NCBI GenBank assembly: GCA_028702395.1
Contig: JAQVOV010000010.1
Location: 1 to 23,472 of the forward strand
Length of the DNA stretch: 23,472 nucleotides
Direction: 5' to 3'
From: Candidatus Omnitrophota bacterium
GTDB lineage: Bacteria; Omnitrophota; Gorgyraeia; JABMRN01
Under the pieces are notes generated by a model that did no database searches, was not told the DNA's origin, and saw nothing but the letters and a program-made list of their open reading frames with translations. Numbering within the stretch: the first letter of the stretch is position 1; the number at the start of each line of letters is the position of its first letter. The position numbers and the translations under genes were made by a program. Positions 23,156-23,472 of the stretch are shown here, piece by piece.

Positions 23156-23472
23156 AAAAAAGATACGCCTAATTTTTGGAATTATTTTTATTTGTACCCT
23201 CATGATAACAAAAGCATATTCTGCCACTTATATAGGTGGTTCAGGTTCAGGAGATGATTCTCTTGATCCGGATATTGTTATGTTTCAAGGGGGTTCAGGT
23301 AGTGGTGATTCCTCGTCCTCTTACACTGACGGAACTGAAGTTGGATATGGTTCTGCTTATAAACTTGCCTTTATTGTCCAGCCTGAAAGCTGGGGTCCTG
23401 CTGAAGCTTTTTTTGTTTCTCCAATAGTTGCTGTTGAAGATGAATATGGAAATGTCCTTGATTCCGCTACGA
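23148..23472 (+). CDS. Exported Gly/Ser-rich, Ig-like-domain surface protein (5' end only)
   Basis: ATG 23148 opens a frame that runs to the window end (108 codons). A signal peptide (about 1-25, RKKIRLIFGIIFICTLMI, ending AYS) is followed by a flexible stretch with two GGSGSGD repeats, then KLAFIVQPESWGPAEAFFVS and VEDEYGNVLDSAT. The last part looks like the start of bacterial Ig-like repeats, whose units begin with a 'QP...G.AF..PV.V.D..GN' pattern and which build long adhesins or cell-surface proteins. The G-rich TAGGCGGGTG before ATG is an acceptable ribosome site. The protein is probably long. Its place after the secretin suggests it could use that channel, which is inference. Confidence 0.8.
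   Translation, partial: MFRKKIRLIFGIIFICTLMITKAYSATYIGGSGSGDDSLDPDIVMFQGGSGSGDSSSSYTDGTEVGYGSAYKLAFIVQPESWGPAEAFFVSPIVAVEDEYGNVLDSAT

Noticed and set aside
23236..23427. 63-codon ORF at the right end
   Set aside because: It is a shifted-frame shadow of the exported surface protein beginning at 23148, which has a signal peptide and sensible domains.

Overview
The window is AT-rich (roughly one third G+C by eye) and comes from a Gram-negative-type bacterium: it encodes an outer-membrane secretin, an inner-membrane GspC-like partner, and many proteins with signal peptides. Low G+C, short palindromic intergenic repeats, a bacterial STT3 and a MerR/ExeA/secretin cluster together suggest an uncultivated lineage such as Omnitrophota or a neighbouring candidate phylum. 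That placement is inference from gene content; no rRNA or tRNA was seen.

Region 1 (1-4904): the 3' end of an RfbH-like nucleotide-sugar dehydratase reads rightward. It is followed by a convergent, leftward four-gene operon running from a promoter near 4969 down to 289. In transcription order it holds a small exported protein, a membrane-anchored paralogue of it, an exported PDZ/S41 protease, and a bacterial STT3-type oligosaccharyltransferase. Copies of a 9-nt tandem repeat lie at both ends of this operon.

Region 2 (5380-15134): a rightward glycan-assembly block. It alternates polytopic GT-C-like membrane transferases with DPM1/GtrB-like GT2 enzymes (GT-C, GT2, GT-C, GT2), then a GT4, an AsnB-type amidotransferase and another GT4. 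A plausible reading is that the GT2 enzymes load sugars onto polyprenyl phosphate, the GT-C enzymes use them on the periplasmic side, the GT4 enzymes build the cytoplasmic glycan, and STT3 of region 1 may transfer it to protein. The intergenic gaps are full of palindromes and mosaic repeats, and the first 77 bp of the second GT4 gene are duplicated around a 65-bp inverted repeat.

Region 3 (15145-19008): an exported beta-sandwich-like protein, two membrane-anchored coiled-coil proteins (the second with TPRs), an exported TPR/HEYTH metallopeptidase and a small secreted protein with two EF-hand loops, closed by a strong terminator at 19033-19073.

Region 4 (19110-23472): a good promoter and a 240-nt structured leader precede a MerR-like regulator, an ExeA-like AAA ATPase, a GspC-like protein and a secretin. 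There is no assembly ATPase, platform protein or pseudopilin in the window. A new promoter then serves a doubtful small membrane ORF and the start of an exported Gly/Ser-rich, Ig-like surface protein cut by the window end. I see no CRISPR array, rRNA, tRNA or transposase gene.
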